Part shown: positions 24,601-35,128 of the stretch, piece by piece
How positions within the stretch are numbered: position 1 is the stretch's first letter
Layout of the letters: the number at the start of each line of letters is the position of its first letter
Assembly: GCF_905220365.1 (NCBI RefSeq)
Contig: NC_061136.1
Location: 14,239,702-14,303,701 of the forward strand
Direction of reading: 5' to 3'
Length of the DNA: 64,000 nucleotides
Origin: Vanessa cardui
Taxonomy: Eukaryota; Arthropoda; Insecta; Lepidoptera; Nymphalidae
Program-made: the position numbers and the translations under genes
Notes under the pieces: model-generated
Databases searched by the model: none
What the model saw: the letters and a program-made list of their open reading frames with translations, nothing else
What the model was told of the DNA's origin: nothing

Positions 24601-27109
24601 CTTCAATCCAAACCCATTGTAGATATAAACGTCCACAGCCTCCTATGGGGCTACGACGAGCCGTTGATAGCCTTATCTAATACTCTGATGCCGGGCTGGA
24701 TTACTTTCAGCAAAATGGGCATTTTGGATCGAGTAAAAAACCGTTTGTTTTGCTTAATATTACTATTTTAACTATAATCATATAGCATAATGTAACGGCA
24801 TTCGTAATAATTAATAAAAAAAAATATTATAGCTGTACGATCAGTCATCTGTACCAATGATGGAGGTGAGCATCGCTGCCCAGGACAAGTACAAGGTGAA
24901 GAAAATCGACGGCACTGCTGGTTTGAATGTATGGGGATATGATAACCCAAGCAAGCGGTACAATAACCATATATCTTAAATTTCTTAATATCAGCATAAA
25001 ATACTTCGAATATTGAGACGATTTAAACATTTCAGCACGCGTTGCAACACATTGGTAGATACGTACGAAGGGTACGCATATGCGCCAAGATTAACCCGCG
25101 ACGACTCGATCAGGCTCTATCGAAGTTCGTTCTGCAGGATGTTAGACCTCAGCTACATCGGCACCGTTGCCACGGACATCACACCCGAAGCCTTCGTCTA
25201 TCAAATCAGCAATAAAAGTTATTCTATCGATCCTAGCACGGAGTGCCTTTGTGGACAAATAAATGAATGCATTGAAGGGATATCTGATATATCGCCGTGT
25301 CTGTTTGGTAAAATTTTACCTTCAATATACTTACAAATTCTGATGACTCGTATGTAGTGACCCAATGTTTTTATTTACAGGTCTAACTATCGCTTTGTCT
25401 AATGCTCACTTCTTGTATGCAAATCCTAAGGTGTATGATCGCATTGAGGGCATCCGGCCTGATAAGAAGGAACATGGAAGTGAATTTATAATAGAACCGG
25501 TGAGTTGAATTTCTTAAGCCTTACCGATGGGAAAATTTACTCCGTCACCTCAATTTAAAAATCTTTATTCAAGTATACTTCAGTAAAATATACTTTATTC
25601 AAGTAGGCTTTTATAATCACTTTTGAATCGCCATTTAACAATTATTTTAAGTGAAGCTACCACCGGTTCGGAAAGTAATTTCTACCGAAAAAAATGGTAG
25701 TTACTCTTTAACTAATGAAAGCGCGCATACAATGTGATATTAGTGGCTTTTTAATAATTTAATGATGGTATGTGTGTGAATGAATTTGACTAATTATTAG
25801 AACAATACATAGTAAGAAAAATGTATTATGAGTAGACTAATTAATCAAACAGTTAAATATAATTATAAAATATTAAAAAAAAAACTATAGATTATGTTTT
25901 TAAAATAATAACAATTGTATAAGAAATCAGTACATATTGGAGAATGAATGTGCTCTCTGTCTTATCTTAAGGCATATTATAGACTTACTTAGCGTATCTC
26001 TAAATATATAATTCTGTTTAATTTTCAGAAAGTCGGGGCAGTTATTAGTGGAAGATTTACTCTACAAGTAAATGTAATAGTTAAAGATGTCAACTACTAT
26101 TATCGAGCTCGACCATTCTCAGAGATGGTGGTGCCTCTCGCTTACTTTAAAATTGTAAGATACTCCTTAGTAAATTTTAATTTATTTATTATTATTCTAC
26201 CTCGGATGGTTTTACTCTTTTTTCAATTATCTAACCAAAATAAGGTGATATTGTTCTATGATAGTAATCTATACATATAATAAAATTGGAGTGTCTGTTT
26301 GTAATATTCAAATAGCCCTTTTTTACTCAATGCATAATATGTATGTATAGAGGATACAAATACCAAAATAGCAATTTTACAATTTTTGTCTGTCTGTTTG
26401 TTTCGGCTAATTTCTGGAACTGCTGAACCGATTTTGACGGGACTTTCACTGGCAGATAACTTATACAATAAGGTGTAACTTAGACTACAATAATTTTTTT
26501 TGTTAATTTCAACGCTTAGAAGGTCGCGGGCACAGCTAGTAAAATATATAATAATATCAAGGTCCATCCAGATATGTTATATCTTGAAACTTTGTCCTGA
26601 AGACAGGTCTGTATGACCTGAGTTATATTTCATTATTGAGCCTTCAATATACCTACTTAAAAAATTGCATCTATTAATATTAAATTAAAAAAAAAAAAAC
26701 ACAGTTAGCAATCACTGCGAAGACACTTTTACATATAAAATATAAACTCGTTGAAGAGTCCATTCAATTACCAATAAAATTGTCAAATATATAGATCACA
26801 TATCTTTATGGAGAAGCGTGTTGCACTAAGTGTTGAATTTGTATGTTATATTAAATTATTAACGATATTGTAAATAGCTTTTCTACTTTATCGTTTTAGG
26901 TGCAGCCTCAGTTAGCGGAAGAAGACCAGAACGATATAAAAATGTCCAACTTTCTCCTTCCATACGTAATTCATGGCGTGGAAATTCTGCTCTTCATAAC
27001 AGGCTTGACAATATTGGTATACGCTCTCCGTCAGATGTGTCTGCAGTCGCATTGTTCTGCTGTCCACAAAAATAAGGAGAAACATAATGATATAGTACAC
27101 GATTCATGA
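21681..27109 (+). CDS. CD36-family scavenger receptor class B-like protein, copy 2
   Basis: Exons: 21681-21705, 21786-21880, 23177-23340, 24063-24210, 24532-24732, 24833-24957, 25036-25307, 25381-25499, 26029-26154, 26900-27109. The total is 1,485 nt, 494 residues. The first exon (MRCVGQFT plus one base) is inferred: it fits the phase of the transmembrane exon and has a GTAACC donor, but it is short. Exons 2-9 have exactly the same lengths and phases as in copy 1; exon 10 has a shorter tail. The N-terminal anchor is LFVLIAVGFTLIVISTVSV and the C-terminal one LLFITGLTILVYAL. The six-cysteine pattern, NVTNAEAFLSG and EEIGPFTYQ are present. A plasma-membrane lipid or carotenoid receptor/transporter is likely; the ligand is unknown. 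Introns hold a SINE, LINE tails and AT-rich DNA. A possible AATAAA lies at 27641-27646. Confidence 0.9.
21978..22223 (+). mobile_element. tRNA-derived SINE (family A) in CD36-like intron
   Basis: The head GAGATGGCCCAGTGGTTAGA is an A-box-like sequence. The copy lacks the part with the B box seen at 57832-58132 and jumps from GCGTGC to TTAATTTGTC. It ends in a short GTT-repeat tail. It lies in the intron after the N-terminal anchor exon. Confidence 0.8.
22803..23030 (-). mobile_element. LINE 3' tail (family C), minus strand
   Basis: Begins with TCAAATCAAAATAAACTTTA and continues through ACCACTGGTTCGGAAAGTAG, the reverse complement of the tail at 8150-8387. 5'-truncated, no coding part. Located in a CD36-like intron. 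Confidence 0.75.
25560..25720 (-). mobile_element. LINE 3' tail fragment (family C), minus strand
   Basis: A diverged copy with AAGTAGGCTTTTATAATCAC and GCTACCACCGGTTCGGAAAG, in the intron 25500-26028 of the second CD36-like gene. An even shorter piece is at 24236-24290. Confidence 0.65.
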
Positions 27110-27860
27110 GAAGCTTCCAATTTTGAGATGAAGAAAAACCACCCGGATGTTATAGTCAGGGGAACTGACTGATATAATCATGGTTATGGGAAGTGATCCT
27201 TTGTCATAGTTGCAATTTTCAAGTTTAAGATAGTATCCGATGATTATTTTAATCTAAGAACTTTAGTCAATCCGTCAGATACTTTAAATATCCTAACATC
27301 CAGTCTTGAATTTAGAAAGACATTTATGTAAAGTAAGTAGTTTTGTGATATAATATTTAATGTTCCTATGTTATATGCGTTTGACACGTTCAATTTTTAT
27401 TAAATATTTGGACAAATCTTAAAATTTGTATTTTTTTGTGATATTAGTACTGTTATGATCTTATAAACAAACTATAAAATAAGACAATACGTTGCTTAAT
27501 CTGATCGCGAAGTAATTACAGGTAGACACACAAAAACGTTGCACCACCTGTGGCACCGCATGCGAGTTTTGTGTAGTAAAATTTTTAATATTTAGATTTA
27601 AGTGTTTTCTTTACACATTTGTTTCATTTATACTTATTAAAATAAACTTAAAATTGTCGCTACCAAAAACCCACATGAAAATACTCTGATTGATTAACTT
27701 ATAATAATATCAAAATAAATGTATTATATTACTTTGGTTTAAGATAAAATAGATTTTAGAATAAGGGTCATTTTTTAAATAAAAAACCTACTAAATATTA
27801 TTAAATTGATTTTATTATCAAAAATATAAATCAAAGTTATCACGTATTCTTTCTAAGCTT
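27110..27860. other. Spacer between convergent genes
   Basis: 3' flank of the second CD36-like gene and of the minus-strand gene beginning its stop at 27861. No additional exon. AATAAA on the minus strand at 27811-27816 suits the minus-strand gene. Confidence 0.5.
27811..27816 (-). terminator. Poly(A) signal of small secreted-protein gene
   Basis: Minus-strand AATAAA, 45 bp past the stop codon of the gene at 27861-28278. Confidence 0.45.
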
Positions 27861-28278
27861 TTAATAATACGTATCGGAATTTGAGTCTGAGGTCTCTGTG
27901 TCTGTATCAGTATCAGTATATGAGTCACTGGAAGAAGATTCATCAGATGTTAGATATTTATTCTTCCATCTCTTACGATCGCTCTTTATCAATTTCTTCA
28001 ACACATTTACTGGTGGGTGGTCGTGAGCCACGGGTTCAAAGTATGTCAGCGCTGGTACTGCTATCGGAGGTTGCATAAATATCTGCGGCGGATACAAATT
28101 TGTATCATTGGAAACTGCAACAAAATTAGCTATTTAAATTATTATATATTGACTACTTTACATTTTTTTTAGAGAGGAACTGACCTTTTATTAAATTCCA
28201 CATAGACAATTCTTCTTTTGCTCCATAGCTATCGAACGAATTCATTAGAAAAAGGGACAACCATAAGAATCGAAACAT
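27861..28278 (-). CDS. Small secreted acidic-tailed protein
   Basis: Two minus-strand exons, 28185-28278 and 27861-28114, joined in phase 1 (donor GTCAGT, acceptor TTGCAG), 115 residues. It starts MFRFLWLSLFLMNSFDSYGA, a plausible signal peptide. A middle part, YPPQIFMQPPIAVPALTYF, resembles the Pro-rich parts of the neighbours, followed by a basic stretch (KKLIKSDRKRWKNKY). The C-terminus is an acidic Ser/Asp/Thr run (DESSSSDSYTDTDTDTETSD) ending in TYY. The SDTN phrase is shared with the protein at 16045-16582. It has no cysteine cluster and no copy of the C-terminal motif seen in three other cluster members. Extracellular; function unknown. Confidence 0.75.
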
Positions 28279-29861
28279 TTCTTAAAAGTAAAGAAACCTA
28301 ACTCTTGTTTGGTTTATATGATTGTCCGAAGTCATTGTGTTCTGATGAATGAAAATGTTGCATAAGAGTTTTTAGCCTGCAGCATACATATAATGGAATT
28401 TTTCAGGTGTTTTTATGTAATGTTTTACTTCTGGGAGAAAAACAAATCTACTGAAGAAAACTTCTACTATAGCGTAATGCTACTGTTTGAATTTTGCGAT
28501 CTAGCTTCTTCTAACCAATCTGTTTATATGAAGTCATACAAATAGATGTAGGTTTGATATTTATTTCAACAAATTACATGATCCAAGACCTTTGGTAGTT
28601 TCTATTACATGTCAACATTTATAGGCTTTTACATTGTCAACATTTAATTAAAGAATAATAATTATTATCATATCACTATTTTCATTTGAAGGCCAGATTA
28701 TTTTATTTTTATGGTCTATAATTATAATAATATAATCAGACATAGTGTTGTTTGAACTGTGAAACTGTAGCTGACTAATTATGTATATGACAAATAGAAA
28801 AGGCTCAAGTATTGGTCCTTGAGAGACCCTCGACACCTACTAGGACCCAATATTATTTTTTATTTACTGTCAACACTCTCAATCTATTGTTTAAATAATG
28901 ATTCAGTTAATGATCGCTATATGTTTGTATGTGTTTTGTGTTCCAGACTCCAACATGATTTTGTTTGTGCAATTATTTACTGCTTTAGCAGACGCCATGC
29001 CAATTAATACCTACTATATATTGTCTAGTAATTTTTAGTTGCCGTCCTGAGTTACAAAGCTCTGGTGATTTCGTGTTTTATTTGCTTCGTAAAATATGTA
29101 ATATATATATCACTACATTTATCGTGTCTCATTATTATTATTCAAAATAATATTACTTATACAGCGGTGATCCGGCTAATAGGTACTTTAGTCTATGTCT
29201 CTTAATAATTTCCTCACGACAAAAAATTATTCAGTTAATTATTACAATATATTGTACTAAAATTTTCTTCCTCAAATTCATGGAGATATTTTGGAAATAT
29301 TTAAAAAAACATATATATTCAAACTTTTTTTATAAAATCATGTATACGTCAAATGTCAATGTCCAGACGTACACTACATACATTTGTACCTAAAGGTCTG
29401 AATCTTGTTTTGACGTTATTATTATGTAAATATACGTTATAATTATTGAGTTAATCGTAATGTAAAAATAACTGTTTTGTGTAACGTTGGAATATTCACT
29501 GAATAATAAAACCCTTCAAAATTATTAAATTATTTTAATATTTATCAAAAATATATAAATATAAAAAGTCACAAGTTGATGTTATTTCACCGAAACGAGT
29601 TAATTCAGTAGTTTTTATAGAAAAATCTGCTCTTCATCCTGCCCTATCAACAATTTATACCACAGCAAATGACCTTCAGTAAAAACTTATCTTGACTACA
29701 TTATATAATTAAAATAATAGTTATTGTGCTTTCGTAAAAGAGTATGTGTAGGGATCCTGGTCAATTCATGGAATGTACTTTTAACCTATTTTTGTCTAAC
29801 GCATATAATATCCGTAAGATATATCTGCAACACTATTTTTAATAGCAAACAATTTATTATA
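28279..29861. other. Spacer with a degenerate reverse-transcriptase fragment
   Basis: Besides the RT remnant at about 28650-28840, only AT-rich sequence is seen. Confidence 0.45.
28650..28840 (-). pseudogene. Degenerate LINE reverse-transcriptase fragment
   Basis: The minus-strand translation has RVSQGPILEPFLFVIYIISQ, which matches the usual RT block (PQGSILGPLLF-IYIND). The flanking sequence has decayed and no full ORF is present. Confidence 0.6.
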
Positions 29862-30959
29862 TTAACTTATTTGAAATGAGACTGACAGATTACTGATCTT
29901 CTTATTATCTGATGGTCTAAATATTAATTCTTTTTTTCCATCACTGAGAACGTGGTTGGATGCACCACCCTTTAAATACACCTTTTTATGTCTATCTGGT
30001 CCACTCCTGCGCGTATCTTTGTCGTTTGATATCACAATCAGCTGTTGTTTATTCGATTCATCGGTATCAGTCAAGACTTGCACTGTTTGATGTCTTCTCT
30101 TGGATTTATCTTTTCCTCGAAGTAATTCAGCAACGTCGTCATTGCTGATCTTAGTTTCGAATTTAATGTCACCGTTTTCCGATATGTAGCTCAGCATTGG
30201 TTTTAGTAACTCGTTATCACTTTCCGAACTTCGAAGACTTCTCCTGAAAATGTTTTGTCGTTTACGTTTCCTGAACTTCCTTCTTGGACGATTAGATTCA
30301 CAACTGTCCGAATCCGTCGATTGCTGCGAGGAAGATGAACAAATATTCACCCGTTTTTTCTTTTGTCTTCGTCGTGGAGGCTTCACAAACACAGGTCGGG
30401 GTTGAGGATACGGAACTATCACGACTGGTTGTGGAGCTATAATTGGGAGATTAGCTTGTGATTGGGAAGGACGTGGTGTTGTTTTCTTGGTCTGAGATAA
30501 AGGTCCCCGGCATATAATCGGTGGAACAGCTGGAAACGCTATTGGTTGAGGCATCGGTAAAGGAAACGCTACATGTATTTTTTTCTTTGTTTTTTTCTCT
30601 GACGTCGTCGTTGTCGTTGTTGTTGTTGAACTCTTGCTCTCTTCCGATGAGGATGATGATGAAAATACTGAAGGTTTGAACTGAGCAGACTGAGCCATCA
30701 TTGGCATCGGAGGTGGTACTGGATACATAGGCATTGGAAACATGGGTGGTCCGAACATTGCATATTGTAGATTGACTTGTTTTAGTATTTCAGATAACAA
30801 CATAGACAGGATCCAAATGTTTTTAACGTTCTGTAACAATATCAAAATAAGAAACAAAGTTTAAATAGTCTTCAAGTCTGTAAGTTAACATGTTATAGTC
30901 AATTGATAATTAATCAGTCTTAAAAACAGTAATAGATTTTATTAACTTACACATGTCAT
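29862..30959 (-). CDS. Secreted Pro/Met/Ser-rich protein with shared C-terminal motif
   Basis: Two minus-strand exons: 30951-30959 (ATG ACA TGT, donor GTAAGT) and 29862-30830 (acceptor TTACAG), 325 residues. The signal peptide to residue 27 is nearly identical to that at 16045-16582. The mature chain starts with FGPPMFPMPMYPVPPPMPMM. Then follow a Ser/Glu cluster (SSSSSSEESKSS), a run of eight Thr, a Lys-rich stretch, a Pro-rich region with repeated QP and PV, and basic clusters (RRRQKKKR, RKFRKRKR) alternating with Ser/Asp runs. The motif LLKPMLSYISENGDIKFETK at about residues 211-230 is related to those of the genes at 32624-33571 and 34150-34656. Probably an extracellular matrix, silk or secretion component, but no known family was recognised. 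Confidence 0.8.
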
Positions 30960-32623
30960 TCTCGGTAGACTGATTATTATCGCAATGTTTCTGCGTTCGG
31001 AATATGCTTTTATGCATTCTACTTTCTTACACAATCTCAGCTCATTGTGCCTGCCAGCTGCCACAGGCGGGAAAAGAGAAAAACATGTTTAGATTGCGCA
31101 AGGAATTTACATTTTGTACCACTTTTATGTATCTAGATTAAAAACATAAAACGCGATTGTTTGCTTTGTAATGTTTTTTAACTACACACTCCGACGACAT
31201 TGTTCTCCTGTATTTTCCACTAAGATATAATTATAGTTAGGTTCTATTATAATTAATATAGTGAATACTGTAATTCAGGTATATAAGTAACATTCATTCC
31301 GAGGTTAACAAATGAAGTCATTATTATATAGTAAAATTAATAAATAAATTTGTCTGTTCGTGCCGTAGACGACTAAAAATCAGACATTCGAAATGTAATA
31401 ATGACTTAATGACAATTTTTAAAACTAAATCGAATTTTAAATCCTTTATTTTATTGAATTATTGTTTTGGTTTCTTAATACAATTTAAAAAAAAATCAAT
31501 AAATGACTATATAGTCTATTTAAATTAAGTACTCTTATTGCATAAAACATTATCTAACATAAGCAACGACGACAAATTTTCAACAAAATTCAAAGAGAGA
31601 TCAGATACAGCGTTTTACTTGCTTTTTGAGTCACTGGAAGGTAACGTTGTCAACTCTTTAGCTCTGGGTTACTACTCAGAATTTCTTAAAACTTTAGAAT
31701 TGACAAAGATCAGCTGGCACCATTACATTACTTATTATGCATTAAATTTATTAAGCATTAAATCATTGATGCATGTAAATACAGTATTTTGAATTATGAG
31801 ACTTACTATAAACATCAGAATTGACCTGATATATTATCCAGGAACAATATTGACTAATTATTTCAAAATCTTGACAGTTATTTAATCAATGTTCTCTTGA
31901 ATAATTATGTAATGTCATGTTATCTTTATTGTATCAACTCGCTTCTATTTATATCATTTTATGAAAATGTATTCACTGATGCGAGATTCAGTAAAACTTT
32001 TTGACCTATTATGTCAACCCGATATTGAAATCAATGGTACTAGTTTCATGTGTTATGATGTTTATAAAACGTATAATTACACAAAATATTATCCTAAATT
32101 CGTTCTATGGTCTGAACCTTATATATAAAGAATATGTAAGGGAAGAAATGTTGAAATATGTCCAAAAAAATCAAAATTTAATTCAATAAATCCAAATGTA
32201 ATTGACCAATTTTGAATTCGTCCTATAAAAATAGAATAATTAGGATAAAAATTGAGCTAAAATTCAGATAATTGTGTAATTATTGTAAATCGCAATCAAA
32301 AAGCTCACAATTTTGTTGTACACATAATTAATTGAGGTTCATTAATCAGATGTTAAACATTTAAAAATATTTGGTTATTATAAAAGTAAGAAAAAGGATA
32401 TTTTTATTCTATTTTCTATATTAATGATTGGCATTTTACCGTTCCTAAGCCTAAATCTAAATAATTTTACGTGTTTGTCTATTGCTCAATGTTTTAGATA
32501 CCATAAATAAATACCTAATTTAAAAAAAATGAGATGTTACTTTTGTTTCAAATTCCAGTTTATTGTTATTAAACATATTTAAAGTATAAAAGTATAAAAT
32601 CGATTATAAAATAAGTACATAAT
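30960..32623. other. AT-rich intergenic DNA
   Basis: No exon with supported splice sites. An 84-codon frame at 31538-31792 lacks homology, signal peptide and codon bias and is treated as chance. Confidence 0.45.
32559..32564 (-). terminator. Poly(A) signal candidate
   Basis: Minus-strand AATAAA, 60 bp beyond the stop of the secreted-protein gene at 32624-33571. Confidence 0.4.
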
Positions 32624-33571
32624 TTAATCAGCTTCGTGCTTCTTTGGAAGCTTACGTTTTAGAACTTTCTTCTGATGACCTTCATGAGGATTCTCTTGAA
32701 TTTTTATTTCCACATTATCGTCTTCTCTTTTTAATATTTTGGTATCACCGTTCTCATCTCTCGATTCTTTGGAATCTTGATTGTCATCATTTTTGGGCGG
32801 TTGTTGCCTATTATTATCATTCTTTTTGTTCCCGATCCAATTTTTAGCTTCGTCCTTAGAAATCTGTTTCTCAAATATGACATATCCGTCTTTCGTCACA
32901 TATTGCAGCACGGGTGTGAGTAGATCTTTCTTCTGGTGTCTCTTTTTCTTAAGTCTACGGTGATTGGACCGTCTGCCGCTTCTTAACATTTTCCTACGGT
33001 CGAATTCTGATGATGTATCTGAGGAATCGTCTGAAGATGTATCATCGTCTGTGCTATCTTCATCAGAATGATAATAATGTTTTGGCCTTCTCTTAAAACC
33101 CAATCTGTGCTTTTTATGCCGTAGCCTAAATGAGTGTACGCCTTGAGACTTTTTATTTTCTGGAGAATACATGGGCATAACAACAACTGGCAGCTTATGT
33201 GCTGGTGGTTGTGGCATCATTGGCATTGGTCCTGGCATGATACCTGGCATTGGTCCTGGTAAGGCACCTGGGAAACCTGGTATAGGCATGCGTAAATATT
33301 CCATTGATTTACCTGGTATTGGAGGTGAAGTCACTGGCATTCGACAATGCATTGGTAAATTTTGTGGGAAAAATTGTACGTTGGTAGGGCATAATGGTAG
33401 CTCAGGTTCTTTGGCTTCTAGTGTTATGAAACATAACAACACTATAACTGCCTGAAGTCTATACCGCATATTATCTGAAAAAAAGACAAATTATTTCAAT
33501 ACGTGAATTGATCTCTGAGTCTTTAATACTTTTAAATTGTTCACAAAATTTAAAAACTTACTTTCCTTCAT
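32624..33571 (-). CDS. Secreted Pro/Met-rich protein with acidic, basic and C-terminal motif regions
   Basis: Minus-strand exons 33562-33571 (ATGAAGGAAA, donor GTAAGT) and 32624-33474 (acceptor TTTCAG). These join in frame to give 286 residues; starting at the inner ATG (33469) gives 281. Both keep the signal peptide (LQAVIVLLCFITLEA). The mature chain has two Cys near the start, then a Pro/Gly/Met region (PGFPGALPGPMPGIMPGPMP). LPVVVMPMYS follows, paralleled by LPIMMMPYHS in the neighbour at 34150. Next come a basic block, a long Ser/Asp run (DEDSTDDDTSSDDSSDTSSE), a Lys/Arg block, the motif LLTPVLQYVTKDGYVIFEKQ (about 183-202 counted from the inner ATG) and a charged Asn/Lys/Asp tail. It is head to head with the gene at 34150. 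Function unknown. Confidence 0.8.
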
Positions 33572-34149
33572 CCAACCTTCTTAGGTTACTTTCTGTCAGC
33601 GAAATGACTAAATATGGCGGTTGCTCCCCCTTTTGTTACGTTTAACGAACGGATGAGGTAAAAAGAATACAATAAGAAACACTTTGATCGCCAGCAACGA
33701 CTACATAACCCTTTAACAATAATGCAATTGTTTACCGAATCTATGTATGCTGTTATATAAAACGGTGTTAAGTACATACGTAACGAACTTTGATAAGTTC
33801 GTTTGTTTTCTTTCTTGTAGTAGATATTTTCAATTAATTAATTTTTGTACTCATTTCATGTGTAGTTTGGAATTGATTCCATTTATTATAAGTTCCATAA
33901 TACACTTACTTTCACTTTATTTTCAGTTCCGATAAAGGTCAATTCACGTTGTCAAAATGGCTTACATAAAAAACAAAAGCCATTGTATATGAACCGTATT
34001 TAAAGCGATTTTCCTGATACGAAACTCAGAGTTTTCTTCAGCAATGTGTGGCGCAGGGCTTGTGCAAGGTATGTAGCCAATTTAAAAAATAAAAACATTA
34101 TTTTTTTTAGAGAAGCATTAACTTTGTAAGGTTGTTGTATTATTTTCAG
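33572..34149. promoter_or_regulatory. Shared promoter region between divergent secreted-protein genes
   Basis: About 580 bp separate the start of the minus-strand gene (33571) from the + strand start (34150). A TATATAAA lies at 33754-33762. On the + strand a possible 5' exon ends with GTATGT near 34069, but joining it would put an out-of-frame ATG upstream. Bidirectional control is an inference from orientation. Confidence 0.4.
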
Positions 34150-34656
34150 ATGGATTCACGAGTTTCATTTAAAGTAATCCTATTTTTACAAATGGCGTTA
34201 GGAATTGTTTCTCAATACCCACCATCATCATTTATGCAACCAATGCCGGGAGTCATACAAGGTCCCATGGGCCAAGTAGGAGGCCCCATGATGATGCCCT
34301 CAATGCAAATGCCACAACCTTTTCCTCAGCGACGCTTACCAATTATGATGATGCCATATCATTCAAAGGATTCTGATAAAAAATACATGAAGCGAAAAAA
34401 ACGAAGACCCAAAAAGTATTATGAATCAGAATCAATTGATAGTGACAGTCGTTCCAGCAGCGAGTATTTAAGAAGTCGAAGACATGGAGATAGGAAGAAG
34501 AAACGCCAAGTGCTGACGCCGGTTATCTCCTACGTAACCAGGAATGGTAGGGTAGTTTACCAAAAGAAAATTAAAAAGGAGAATGCAGGTGACTGGCTGG
34601 AGATGGGAGGCAAAAAGAAATCATCGAAAATTTTCGACGAAATGGACGATGATTAG
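34150..34656 (+). CDS. Secreted Pro/Met-rich protein with shared C-terminal motif
   Basis: The ATG follows directly after an acceptor (TATTTTCAG), so an untranslated 5' exon is expected. The open frame extends upstream but that part is intron. It gives 168 residues. Residues 1-20 are a likely signal peptide (VSFKVILFLQMALGIVSQ). A Pro/Met/Gln region follows (PGVIQGPMGQVGGPMMMPSM), then LPIMMMPYHS, a Lys/Arg block (KRKKRRPKK), an acidic Ser run (ESESIDSDSRSSSE) and a second basic block. The motif VLTPVISYVTRNGRVVYQKK is at 121-140, continuing to GDWLEMGG. The end is acidic (DEMDDD). Domain order parallels the head-to-head neighbour at 32624-33571, of which it is a paralogue. Extracellular; no recognised family. 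Confidence 0.8.
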   Translation: MDSRVSFKVILFLQMALGIVSQYPPSSFMQPMPGVIQGPMGQVGGPMMMPSMQMPQPFPQRRLPIMMMPYHSKDSDKKYMKRKKRRPKKYYESESIDSDSRSSSEYLRSRRHGDRKKKRQVLTPVISYVTRNGRVVYQKKIKKENAGDWLEMGGKKKSSKIFDEMDDD

Positions 34657-35128
34657 CGTTAAAATAATCTACATTTTTTTTACTCCAGCTATTTTTATAT
34701 AAATATATGTGGCTAAAAATTGAAATACATTTTATTACTTTAACATGTTTTTTATTACATTTCTCATTTCTTGAATCGTTCAATTTATTTTCTGTAGGTC
34801 GTAATAACACATTTTTAGTTTGGAAACGTACCATATGCATATTTATTTTTTATGTAATAGAGTTGAGTATTGGGTAGCAAAATCAGTAATCGATAGTCGT
34901 ACCATCTATGAACCAAATTATTTGTAAAAAAAAAACCTCAATGGAGATTCCGATTCTAAAAAGTTTTAGAGTGTAACGAGGCGATAGTCTTCGGGGCTGG
35001 ATCTATCAAAGCCATCCCTCTGTGGTATAAAAGTTTGCTATTTTCAAATAATGCTTTTTTGAATTTATATACAATTTAATTAATATTCATATCAATAAAA
35101 TAAAATAATTTGATCATTTGTTTTTCAG
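34657..35128. other. Short intergenic spacer
   Basis: 3' flank of the upstream gene and probable 5' intron of the next one. No other feature seen. Confidence 0.4.

Noticed and set aside
31538..31792. 84-codon frame in the secreted-protein cluster
   Set aside because: No signal peptide, low-complexity or splice evidence; AT-rich chance frame.
33171..33455. 94-codon Gly/Pro-rich + strand frame
   Set aside because: Reverse reading of the Pro/Met-rich part of the minus-strand gene at 32624-33571.
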